From NCBI GenBank assembly GCA_020853575.1, contig JADYYP010000045.1, positions 248,001 to 312,000 on the forward strand: DNA of 64,000 bases, in the 5' to 3' direction. Positions 19,914 to 28,500 of this stretch are shown piece by piece. Made by a program: the position numbers and the translations under genes. The notes below the pieces were generated by a model. That model was not told the origin of the DNA, searched no databases, and saw only the letters and a program-made list of their open reading frames with translations. Position 1 is the stretch's first letter. Each line of letters begins with the position of its first letter. Origin of the DNA: Planctomycetota bacterium (GTDB lineage Bacteria > Planctomycetota > UBA1135 > GCA-002686595).

Positions 19914-21431
19914 TCACTCCCCAAACTGCTGCCGCAAGATCTCCTCGGCCACTTGGTTCGGGTTGTAGCCTCGGGGAAGAAGGACGGGGCGCTTGTTGCG
20001 TTGTTTCGCCAGGGTCATGGAGTCCTTGGAATGTGAATGCGAGGCCCAGCGGATGAGAACCAAGACCATGAACGTGTCGTCGCGCGCGATGGGAGCTTCG
20101 AGGTAGGCGGTGGACTCGTGTTCGCGCGTCGTGATCCACTCGAGCTCCTGGAGTTCGAAGGCGCGTTCGAGGGCGAGCCTGGAGTGGGGGCGTTCGACGC
20201 CGCCGATGAGGACGATGCGCTTGCCGCGCAGAAGGTCGGCGACCTTTTGGACAGTAGGAGAGCGTTCGCGCGCGGGCGGCGGCGGCGGAGAGTCGAACTC
20301 CTTGCTGGCGAGGTAGCGGTCGATCTCTTGGTAGATGGGGCGGACAGCTTCGGGGAGGTCGAGTTGGCTCGGCCGGAGTTCGAGGATCGGCAACAGCTCC
20401 TCGCGCATTTCGCGCTCGGATGGGCGTACGCCGAGTTGGAGCAGTGCTGCTGCGGTGTCGTCGACCTTCTTCCAGTCGTCCAGGACGAACTCGGCGCCTG
20501 GTGTGGCGTTGCGGATCCGCTTGGCGTGGTAAGCGAGTCGCTTGCGCAGCTCGAGCTGGGTGCGATGTTGGCTGCGTGAGTCTGCGAGCCGCTGCTCCAG
20601 CTCGTGAAGCCGTCGGCTTCGCGCTTCCCAGTCGGCCGGGTCCGCCGGGTTGTCGAGCCGCATGAAGCGCTCGAGGTAGACGCTGTGTTGCTCGGTCTGA
20701 CGACGCAGCCAATAGAACGCGTGCGTCTGCTCCTCGTCGGGCGGCAGGCCGCATTCGATCAGCGCACGTCGAAGCGCAGACTGGGACTCGGCGAGGATCT
20801 CGAACACGGCGAACAACGTGTCTCGGTCCTCCCAGTCCTTTGCGTCGAGCGCGATGGTGACGTCCAACGCCAGGGCGAGGTTGTCGAAGCACGCCGCCAG
20901 GATGTGCATCGAGTCGTCCGGCGGCAGATCGGCTTCGCGCGACAACATCCAGAGCCCGCACGCATCGAGCTGGCTGGCTTGCACGATCAGGCGCTGGGTC
21001 CGCTCGTTGAGCGCGAGGTGCGGCGCATCCGGTGCGATCTCGAGACCACGGCGTTCCTTGGCCCAGCGCATGGCCTCGGCCTTGAGCCGGGAACGCCTCG
21101 CAAGCAACTCGAGCGGTCGCGTCGGAACAAGGGCAATGCCAGAGACCGGCGCCGCCTCCGCAGGGGCAACCATCGAATTGCGTCGCAGGTTCTCCTCGAG
21201 TGCCGCAGCTGCGACTTCGGCGCGCAGGACTTCGCGTCGCTCCGGGGGCGGCGGCTCAGGCACGATGACGACGGGCGGCGGCGCAACCTCGTCGCGGACA
21301 TGGCTCGCCGTTTCGACGAGCCACTCGGCGATCGAGATGGCCATGCGCTTGGCGGCAGGAGACTCCGTCACCAGTCGCTTCAAGGCGTGGCGCAATTCGT
21401 TCCAATCTTCAGGTGTGAAGGCGTGATCCAT
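19914..21431 (-). CDS. Large helical protein with C-terminal DUF2325-like domain (island cluster gene 4)
   Basis: This 505-residue cytoplasmic protein is not recognised over most of its length. It has a Pro-rich linker (residues ~50-62, EVAPPPVVIVPEPPPP) and a long charged helical middle, with coiled-coil character around RSRRLHELEQRLADSRSQH. The end (residues ~405-500) is a small Rossmann-like domain: GKRIVLIGG, then DDTFMVLVLIRWASHSHS and NKRPVLLPRGYN. That pattern (GG turn, SH...K, strand) resembles DUF2325. The ATG at 21431 follows a GGAAAG. It is the last gene of a same-strand set WYL-AAA+-zinc ribbon-this, 45 bp after the zinc-ribbon gene. It may be a sensor or effector, but nothing proves it. 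Confidence 0.65.
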   Translation of the reverse strand: MDHAFTPEDWNELRHALKRLVTESPAAKRMAISIAEWLVETASHVRDEVAPPPVVIVPEPPPPERREVLRAEVAAAALEENLRRNSMVAPAEAAPVSGIALVPTRPLELLARRSRLKAEAMRWAKERRGLEIAPDAPHLALNERTQRLIVQASQLDACGLWMLSREADLPPDDSMHILAACFDNLALALDVTIALDAKDWEDRDTLFAVFEILAESQSALRRALIECGLPPDEEQTHAFYWLRRQTEQHSVYLERFMRLDNPADPADWEARSRRLHELEQRLADSRSQHRTQLELRKRLAYHAKRIRNATPGAEFVLDDWKKVDDTAAALLQLGVRPSEREMREELLPILELRPSQLDLPEAVRPIYQEIDRYLASKEFDSPPPPPARERSPTVQKVADLLRGKRIVLIGGVERPHSRLALERAFELQELEWITTREHESTAYLEAPIARDDTFMVLVLIRWASHSHSKDSMTLAKQRNKRPVLLPRGYNPNQVAEEILRQQFGE

Positions 21432-21476
21432 GTGCTTTCCAGTCGTCCGTTCCGTTCCGAATCCGATCGACGCGAC

Positions 21477-22202
21477 TCAGCGAAGCCAATCCCACATCCA
21501 CCCGGCGAGATCTCCGAACCCGAGCAGGCGCAGGACCCCGATCTCGAAGGGCTGCCCGCAGCGGGAGCACGACCGCGGGCGCAGGCCGCGGCTGGTCCTC
21601 GAGTGGGGGATCGAAGTGTAGATCTCGCCCCCGAACTCGCTGTCCGCCGGGCCTTGGACGATCGACTCCCAGTGCTCGACCTCGGTGCAGTCCCAGTAGT
21701 TCGCCTTGAGGCAGCTCGGGCAAACGACCGTGGGAGCTTCGATGCGCCAGAGATCGGGGCGGTCTTCGCGCCGCTTCCAGGTCAGCGTGATGCCGCAGCC
21801 TGGGCAGCTGCCGGTATGCACAGCGGCGAGGTGCACGCAGTTCGGGCAGGCGACGACCGTACGTCCGAGCAGCCGCACGTCGATGTCGTAGTACCGGGCG
21901 ATGGCTCGGTCGTCGAGCGCTGCGTTCGAAGTGTCGTCGGCATCATCGACGGCCCCGACTTCCACCTCGTCGTCCGCATTCGGCAGCCCGTCGTCGGACC
22001 CCGCTTCGGTCCAAGTTTGTAGCTCGGCGTCGAGACTCTCGATTGGGAGTTCGTCGACCGTCGCGGGGTTGGGTGTGAGCGAGTTGTCCCGCTCGAGCGA
22101 TTCGCCGCAGCCAGCGCAGAATGCGGCGGAGCGTGCAGCGCGGCGACCACACGAGGGACACTTCCGAGGCTTTGTCTTGGTTGTCGGGTTCGTCTTCGGC
22201 AT
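21477..22202 (-). CDS. Multi-zinc-ribbon protein of unknown function (island cluster gene 3)
   Basis: This 241-residue protein has at least three zinc-binding units: CPSC/CAGC (residues 15-32), CPNC/CPGC in the middle (CPNCVHLAAVHTGSCPGCG), and CPSC/CSRC near the end. An acidic linker rich in Asp/Glu (DELPIESLDAELQ... and DDEVEVGAVDDADD) separates the first two. The last residues GFGDLAGWMWDWLR are aromatic. The ATG at 22202 gives a start right before the first ribbon. The protein most likely binds nucleic acid or bridges the AAA+ ATPase and the DUF2325-like protein (inference). There is no catalytic motif and no signal peptide. Confidence 0.65.
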   Translation of the reverse strand: MPKTNPTTKTKPRKCPSCGRRAARSAAFCAGCGESLERDNSLTPNPATVDELPIESLDAELQTWTEAGSDDGLPNADDEVEVGAVDDADDTSNAALDDRAIARYYDIDVRLLGRTVVACPNCVHLAAVHTGSCPGCGITLTWKRREDRPDLWRIEAPTVVCPSCLKANYWDCTEVEHWESIVQGPADSEFGGEIYTSIPHSRTSRGLRPRSCSRCGQPFEIGVLRLLGFGDLAGWMWDWLR

Positions 22203-22323
22203 GGCGGCGAAGTTGCGGGATGCTCGGATTTGGAAGGTGGAGAACGGACCACGCAGCACACAGGGTCGTGCGAGCGCTCATCCGTGGCCTTGCGGCCCGT
22301 TCTCCGTTCGAACGGACGCGCGA

Positions 22324-23478
22324 CTAGTTCGCTGCTGCGAATCCGACCGGGCCTGGTCGCTCCGGCGCGCGCACGCCGTTGTCGCGCTCGAGCGCGTAGA
22401 GCTCGGCCAGGGAACTCTCTCCTCGGCGTTTGCGTTGACAGCCGCGGCTCGCGAGCCAGGCTGCCGACTCGCGGGAGCTCAGGCGGGGGAAGTGCTCCAC
22501 CTGAAGGCAACGACCGGGCCGCGTGAGCGCGGACTCCAGGGAGGGCAGCGCTTCGTGAGTGGTGGCGAGAACCACGGTCGGCACGCCGTAGTCGAGCAGT
22601 CCATCCGTCGCGTTCAGCAACTTCGCGAGCGTGGTGCGCGCGACCTCGCCGTTCTCGGCCTCGTGAAGCGCGGGGGCGTCCTCGAAGATCAACACGCGTC
22701 CGCGCGGTTTGCGCCCGCGCACCTGCGAGCGCTGTCGTTCGTCGGAGTTGCGATCGAGGAGCAGTTGGTTGACCAGCGCCGGGTCATTCAGAAACGCGTC
22801 CGGGTCGGTGACGACCTCGACTTGCATGCGTCGCCATTCGCGGATGAGCGCGCGCACGGCCCACGTCTTGCCCGTGCCGCTCGGTCCATGCCAGAAGATG
22901 ACCCGCCCGAGTTCGAACGGGCGCTCGAGGCCCATCAACCAACCGAGGCGCTCGCGCTGCGCCGGGTAGTTCGCTGCGATCTCGCTCCAACGCGGGCAAC
23001 GGAGCTGCGACACGCTCGAGGTCGGCCCGTCGCTGCCCATCTTCCAGATGCGGACCGGGACCCGATCGCCGCGGCGTCTCACTGCCGCGTGTTGCATCAC
23101 GAGCGCATCGAGGTGTCCCAAGGCTTCGCGCACTTCGGCCTGGGTCGCTCCGTAGCCGCAGGCGACGACGTCTTCCGTGTCGACTCGCACGTGCAGCACG
23201 CGGCCTCGCTTCCCGACGAACACCGCGTCGAGCGACTCCCGATCGCGCGTGTCGGCGCTGAGCTCCAACCCTATGGCGGCCAGCCCGTCGGTCAGCGCGC
23301 GGAGAAAACGCTGGAAAGCGCGCTCGTTCAGGTCGCACTCCCAGAGGTCCATGTGCATGGAGGTAGTGGAATGCCCGTCGCGAGCGGTGAGGATCGCGCG
23401 GCGGATGAAGTAGTCCGCCGGGTGGCGTGCGGCCAGCGTCACGCCGGCGGTCGGGTTGTGGACGACAAGGCTGCGCAT
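22324..23478 (-). CDS. AAA+ ATPase (island cluster gene 2)
   Basis: This 384-residue protein starts at ATG 23478 with a GGAGAG ribosome site 8-9 nt upstream. The N-terminal ~200 residues are not recognised. The AAA+ module has Walker A HGPSGTGKTW, Walker B VLIFEDAP, a sensor region LNATDGLLDYGVPTVVLATTH, and an arginine-finger motif LTRPGRC. The order of motifs is that of classical AAA proteins such as Bcs1 or FtsH-type unfoldases, which remodel proteins with ATP. No protease motif is visible. It lies between the WYL regulator and the zinc-ribbon gene with 113- and 121-bp spacers, all on one strand. Confidence 0.78.
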   Translation of the reverse strand: MRSLVVHNPTAGVTLAARHPADYFIRRAILTARDGHSTTSMHMDLWECDLNERAFQRFLRALTDGLAAIGLELSADTRDRESLDAVFVGKRGRVLHVRVDTEDVVACGYGATQAEVREALGHLDALVMQHAAVRRRGDRVPVRIWKMGSDGPTSSVSQLRCPRWSEIAANYPAQRERLGWLMGLERPFELGRVIFWHGPSGTGKTWAVRALIREWRRMQVEVVTDPDAFLNDPALVNQLLLDRNSDERQRSQVRGRKPRGRVLIFEDAPALHEAENGEVARTTLAKLLNATDGLLDYGVPTVVLATTHEALPSLESALTRPGRCLQVEHFPRLSSRESAAWLASRGCQRKRRGESSLAELYALERDNGVRAPERPGPVGFAAAN

Positions 23479-23591
23479 GAGTTGCTCTCTCCTCGCCGCC
23501 GCAGATCGACCATCGATCTGGCGCAGCGAGGGCGACAGCAACGATTGCGGCCTACCCTGGACACGGGACGTCCAAGGTTCCCGAAAACTGA

Positions 23592-24602
23592 CTACTTACG
23601 TTGGTGCAGCTCGGCCATGCGCGTGGCCGCGGTGTGTACGGCGTCGCGCAGGACCGCGGGCTTGAGCACTTCGACAGCGCCGCCGTACTTGAGGATGTGG
23701 CGCTCGATCTCGAACAGGGCGTTCGACTCGAAGCTGACCACTGCCGACCCGTCGCGCTTGTGCGCCACCTTCTGGCGGTTCGACCACATGCGCTCAGAGG
23801 CGATGTGCGCGTGCTCCGGCGGGAAGCGCAGCTCCACTCGCTGCGGCTTTCCGTCGCCGTGCATCGCGTTGAAGCCGAACTCGTAGTAGCGCTCTGGCGA
23901 GAACGTCGGGGCAGCGTCGAAGAACTCGCCAGTGCGCTCGACGCGCTTGATGCGGGGCAGGAAAAACAGCGCGTAGTGCTTCGACGTCTGCGTGCGTCCG
24001 ACCAGGAACCACTCGCGATCGCGCACCACGAGCAGGTACGGATCGACACGCCGCATCTCGCGTGAGTTGCGCGACGGCACGAAGTAGTCCAGGTCGAGCT
24101 TCTCGCGCCGCTGGATCGCCCCGGTCAGTTCGCTCCACATCTGGGTCGAGATCGGCGTCGGCGGCAACCCCGAGAAGTACACGGCCTTCGCCGTCGCCTC
24201 GTGCTGCGACCGCACTTCCCTCGGCAAGTGGGCGAGCACCCGCCGAAACGTGCCGCGCAACTCATCCGCCAGCGGCGTGCCCTCGTACTGGCTCACCGCG
24301 TTCTCGGCCACCATCAGCGCAAACAGGTCCGCCGCCGACAACGCCGTCGCCGGAATCGCGAACCCGTCGTCGCTGTAGTAGAAGCCCTTGCGGCGCGCGT
24401 CGTACTCGATCGGCGCCGAGAGCTCGTTCTTCATCTCGTCGATGTCGCGGTACACCGTCTTCGCCGACACGCCGCACTGCTTGGCGAGCTTCCCCGCACT
24501 CGGGCGCGTCCCCGTCCGCAACTGCACGTCGATGTGCAAGATCCGCTTCCAACGGCTCAGGTAGTCGCCCTCCGCTCCGCGATACAGCTGCAGTGACTTC
24601 AC
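23592..24602 (-). CDS. WYL-domain transcriptional regulator with N-terminal HTH (island cluster gene 1)
   Basis: This 336-residue protein has a DeoR/HTH_11-type winged helix at residues ~15-75 (SAGKLAKQCGVSAKTVYRDIDEM), a middle helical part, and a WYL domain at ~160-240 where the signature is LLVVRDREWFLVG. A WCX-like C-terminal extension ends the protein. WYL proteins bind nucleic acids or nucleotides and often lead bacterial defence loci as repressors (for example the BrxR/CapW group). Its position as the first gene of the same-strand cluster suggests it controls the AAA+, zinc-ribbon and DUF2325-like genes. Its own promoter must lie in the 350 bp upstream. Confidence 0.85.
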   Translation of the reverse strand: MKSLQLYRGAEGDYLSRWKRILHIDVQLRTGTRPSAGKLAKQCGVSAKTVYRDIDEMKNELSAPIEYDARRKGFYYSDDGFAIPATALSAADLFALMVAENAVSQYEGTPLADELRGTFRRVLAHLPREVRSQHEATAKAVYFSGLPPTPISTQMWSELTGAIQRREKLDLDYFVPSRNSREMRRVDPYLLVVRDREWFLVGRTQTSKHYALFFLPRIKRVERTGEFFDAAPTFSPERYYEFGFNAMHGDGKPQRVELRFPPEHAHIASERMWSNRQKVAHKRDGSAVVSFESNALFEIERHILKYGGAVEVLKPAVLRDAVHTAATRMAELHQRK

Positions 24603-24954
24603 GCGCGCCTCCTCGGGGGCATGCTAACCGGCGGTGGTGAGGGGGGGCGTGGGGCCAGACCGGGGCCGCGCAGCGAGATGATCCGCTCGTAGTGAATCAC
24701 GAGTCCCGAGGCGATGCACTGGCCGCTCGAGCGAACTCGAATGCCTCGGACAGGGCTGACCACATGAGTATGATCGCCGAGCCGAAGCGAGACCGGCGCC
24801 AGCTCACGCCGTCGCACGAGTCCGCAGTCGTACGTGTAGCTGGCACGCTGCAGGAGCTGGCAGGGAGTGAGGACCGGCTGGGCCCACGAGATGCACCTGG
24901 GACCCGCGACGCGCGCCGCAACCGGTGGGCCCACGCTTTGCGCAACTGCGTGCG
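24603..24954. other. Gene-free stretch upstream of the WYL regulator
   Basis: About 350 bp with no credible protein: the frames present are short and low in protein character. It should hold the promoter and operator of the WYL-led cluster. An imperfect TTCGAG/CTCGAG arrangement near 24729-24744 could be part of an operator, but this is only a visual hint. Confidence 0.4.
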
Positions 24955-25107
24955 TTACTGAACGGTTCCCTGCTTCCATCGGTACAGCGTCGACACGGAG
25001 ATCTTGGTTTTCTCGGCGGCGGCACGCGCACTCCTGTGGTGTTTGATCGGTTGGTGCGCGATGCGCTGCTGCTGCAGAGCGATGAAGCGATATGGTTCAA
25101 CCAGCAT
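24955..25107 (-). CDS. Small helix-turn-helix protein or remnant
   Basis: A 50-residue frame from ATG 25107 to a TAA at 24955. It reads FIALQQQRIAHQP and then AAAEKTKISVSTLYRWKQG, a clear helix-turn-helix of the kind found at the ends of resolvases, transposase subunits or small phage regulators. It follows the integrase tail remnant on the same strand by about 100 bp. It may be a recombination directionality factor or the end of a lost recombinase. It was found by reading, below the length of usual gene calls, so confidence is limited. Confidence 0.4.
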   Translation of the reverse strand: MLVEPYRFIALQQQRIAHQPIKHHRSARAAAEKTKISVSTLYRWKQGTVQ

Positions 25108-25205
25108 TTCCGGGGTGCTCGGGATGTCAGCGATCGTGGCTTCTGGTTCGACGTGTCCGGTTCAGGACCACTGCAGCACCAATCGCTCAGCAGCGAGCCA
25201 AGTAC

Positions 25206-25418
25206 CTAGCGGCCGATGCCGGAGTCGCGATCTACGTATTCCGCCAGCGCCCCGGCGCGACGGGACTCAATCTGAACGACGGCCGCTTCGATCACGGCCT
25301 GCAGGCCGGCATCAACATTCGGCCACGCAGCCACGAGCCGGCGAAGCAACGGATCCGAGATCGGAACCGCCGCGCGCTTCACCTCCTCGCCTTCGGCACA
25401 AACTGGAGCACAAACCGA
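25206..25418 (-). pseudogene. Integrase C-terminal tail remnant at the right end of the island
   Basis: The frame ending at TAG 25206 reads AVPISDPLLRRLVAAWPNV followed by DAGLQAVIEAAVV, a short helical domain. The same domain (SDPDLARVVGAWPLLP) follows the integrase core sequence at 44.3 kb, so it is the detached tail of a tyrosine recombinase. A GTG at 25382 could start it as a 58-residue frame. Just upstream, in another frame, a 20-bp segment matches the linker of the left integrase remnant with two mismatches. No tRNA core is seen between linker and tail, so the end is rearranged. Confidence 0.5.
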
Positions 25419-25494
25419 GCGCGGCGCGGACGCAACTTGCGCAGGCGGCGGCCGCGGAGATCTCGAGGCCGGGCGAGTCGGGCGCTGACAAGGC

Positions 25495-25531
25495 GGCCGC
25501 GGCCACCGGTGCTCTTCCGGTGACCGCGGCC
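25495..25531 (-). terminator. Long hairpin, probable terminator of the giant gene
   Basis: Arms 25495-25509 and 25517-25531 pair over 15 positions with a single C-A mismatch, around a 7-nt loop. It lies 44 bp after the stop of the 3639-residue gene on the minus strand. No long T-run follows, so it may work with help or protect the 3' end of the mRNA. Confidence 0.6.
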
Positions 25532-25574
25532 TCGTCGCGACGGCGACTGGGGAAGCTCTCGCGCGCGGCGAGTG

Positions 25575-28500
25575 CTAGGGGAGGAAGGTCAGCTGCAACG
25601 CGTTCGAGGTGTTGAACGTGCGCGGTGCAGTGCAAGCTCCGGTCGGATCGCGGTACCACACTTGGAAGTACCACGAGCTGCCGGAGGTGATGATCCCCGA
25701 CGATGCGGCGATGATCGAGGTGCGCGAGATGGTGCCGATCGCACCGGAGTTCTGGACCGGGTAGCGCTTGAGCGGATTGACGCACAAGAGCCCTTGGCCG
25801 AACCCGGCGCCCGCACCGCCGTTCACGAGCGTGGCGCCCATGAAGAAGATGCCGTTGGAGAAGCTCGGCATGTTCGCGCACACCAGCAAGCTGTCGTCGA
25901 GCGGGAAGCTGTTGCCACCGAGGTTGTAGAGCTTCGCGCCCACACCGGTGGTGTTCTTGCAGCCCTCGCCGGCGATGCCGTTGTTCCCGCACGGGCAGGC
26001 CGTGCCGCTGCCATCGCCCGAGCAGATCGTGATGCCGTTCGAAGTCTCGCACTCGTCGGGGATCAGGTTGGTGTTGAAGTCCAAGCTGGCGCCGAAGAGC
26101 ACGTCGCAATCGTCGGGCACTCCGTTGTTGTTGCAGTCGAGCAGCGCGACCTCGCAATTGTCGGGGAGCAAGTTCCCATTGCAGTCGAGCGCCTGACCGA
26201 GCGCGATCGCGCACAGGTCGCCCAGTCCGTCGTTGTCGCAGTCACGTTGGCTGGGATTGGCGAGGTTCGGGCAGTTGTCGCAGACGTCGCCGTGGCCGTC
26301 GCCGTCGAGGTCCGACTGGCCGAAGTTGGCCACGCTCGGACAGTTGTCGAAGCAATCGAGCACGCCGTCGAAGTCGGTGTCGACGTCCGCGACGCCGCAG
26401 CCGCACGCTCCCGGCAAGACCTTGAGCGGATCGAGCGGGCACAGGTCGTTGCAGTCGGCGATCCCGTCGCCATCGGTGTCGGTGTCGGCGACACCGCAAC
26501 CGCACTGACCGGGCGCGACCTTGAGCGGGTCGAAGTCGCAGCCGTCGATGCAGTCGACCGTGCCGTCGCCGTCGCTGTCGGCATCGGACACGCCGCAGCC
26601 GCAGATGCCGGCCGTGATCTTGGCCGGATCGAGCGGGCATCCGTCGAGACAATCGACCGTGCCGTCGCCGTCGGTGTCGGCATCGGAGACGTTGCAGCCA
26701 CAGATGCCCGGCGCGACCTTGTTCGGGTCCGTCGGGCAACCGTCGTTGCAGTCGGCCGTGCCGTCGCCGTCGCTGTCGCTGTCGGCGATGCCGCAGCCGC
26801 AGATGCCCGGCGATTGCTTGCCGCCGTCGAGCGGACAGTCGTCACCCGCGACGGCCAGGAAGCCCGCGGGCTGCGTGCACGATTGCACGCTGGTCAGCGG
26901 ATCGCCGAAGCCATCGAAGTCCTGGTCGGCGAACCAAATCGGCGCTCCGACTTCGATCACCACGTCGCCGAAACTGGCGATGTCGTTGAAGTCGAAGATG
27001 CACGTTTCCTTCTCGGGGTGCGTGGTGGCACCGACGAACACGGTCGTGCAATCGGCGCTCGCGCCGCCCGGCCCGAACATCCCCAGGCCGACATAGCCCG
27101 GCCCTTGGCAGGGGAAGATGGTGTCGTTGAGCGGCACGCTCGGGCCCGAGTGATCGAGCACCATGCCGGGCACCGCGAAGCCGGTGTTCGGCGGGTTGGT
27201 CGAGAGCATGCCCGAGAGGTCGAGGCCGCTGAGCGCGACGCCCGCCAGGCTCGAGTAGAGCTGCATGTAGACACCCGGCCGCGGACAGGCGCCGGAGACG
27301 CTGACGTTGTCGATCGTCACCGCGCCCAGCGCGCTCCAGGTGCCGGGAGCTCCGCTCGTGCCTTGGCCGCGGAACTGGATCGGAACGAAGGTCGCGCCGC
27401 TCAAGGTCAAGTTCTCGAGATCGGCCGAGCCGTTGAACACGAAGTAGCTCAGGTGGCCGGAGCCAGTGGTCGCCGGACTGCCGTTGTTCGAGAACACGGT
27501 TCCGTCGAAGTCGATGTCGTCGCCCCAGCAACTGACGCTGCCGAGCGGATTGAAGCCGAAGCCGGCCACGCCATTGGAGGAGATCACTCCGCCGGTGGTG
27601 TGCACGCCGGTGGTCGAGCTCATCGCCGACGCGACGCGCAGGCCCGCGTTCGCGTTGTTCGAGAGCACGCACTGATCGATCTCGACGTCGGACACCACGC
27701 CGCCGCTCGCACCGAAGTGCAGACCGTTGACGTTGCCCACGCTCGCCAGCGAATCGAAGCGCAGGAAGCTGCGGGGGGACTGAACCACCGCGATTCCGTC
27801 GCTCGAGGTCGCTCCGCTCGCGCGCAGCGAGCTGACCACCAGCCGTTGCGCCGCGCTCGCGCCCGAGGCGTCGATCGAGATCACCGGCTGGCCGGGATTG
27901 GCCGCCTGGAGCAGCGTGTCGCTCGCCGGGTTGGTACCCGCGCCGGAGCCCACCAGCGTGCAGCGTTGGTCGACGATCACGTTCTCGACATAGGTTCCGG
28001 GGCCGATGTCGACGGTGCCGCCGAGTGCAACCAGGTTCTCACCTTCCTGCACGCGTCCCGACGCGCCCACCTGCGGGCTCGCGTCGTCGACGTGGAGCAC
28101 GCTGAAGTCGCCCTGGAAGGCAAAGGCCGGCGCGCTGTCGAGCCCCGAATCGAGCCACGGAGTGAAGTCGACGTTCGCAGTGGCGCTGGCCGCGACCGCT
28201 GCGAGCGAGGACGAACCCCACCAGTTGGCCGAGGCGTCGAGCGGCGCGCTGCTGCTCGTGCTCGTGCCGAGCAAGTTGCCCGAGAGGTCGTTGTTGGAGG
28301 CCGCGACGGAGTTGACCCCGCCGACGTCCTCGTAGCTCTGAACACCGAAGTTCCAGGAGCCGATGTCGCTCTGCGTGATCGTCGCCGTGGCCGAGGCCGC
28401 CGCCGAGTACACGTAGACACCGGCGGAGTTCGCCAGGTTGTTGCCCGTGATCACGCATTGCGTGACCGTGATCGCGGCCGAGGCCGCGGCCTCGGGGCCG

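Larger units (their letters stand above)
19053..25418. mobile_element. Genomic island at tRNA-Arg(TCG), decayed ends, four-gene cargo cluster
   Basis: The left edge is the tRNA 3' end with the integrase remnant. The right edge is placed at a second integrase C-terminal remnant just before the giant gene's terminator. A 20-bp segment of the integrase linker recurs with two mismatches at 19158-19177 and 25399-25418. No perfect duplication of the tRNA 3' end was seen at the right, so the right border is inferred and the element may be a fusion of two. Cargo: a small frameshifted frame, a DUF2325-like protein, a zinc-ribbon protein, an AAA+ ATPase, a WYL regulator and a small HTH frame, while the flanks are ordinary chromosomal genes. 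Confidence 0.6.

Noticed and set aside
19053..25571. Insertion sequence or transposase in the island
   Set aside because: No DDE transposase or terminal inverted repeats were found; the only mobility remnants are tyrosine recombinase pieces and a small HTH frame.
26060..26870. Regular repeats resembling a CRISPR array
   Set aside because: The ~120-bp period is coding (TSP3-like units in frame with the giant gene), with no short identical repeats and unique spacers, and no cas genes.
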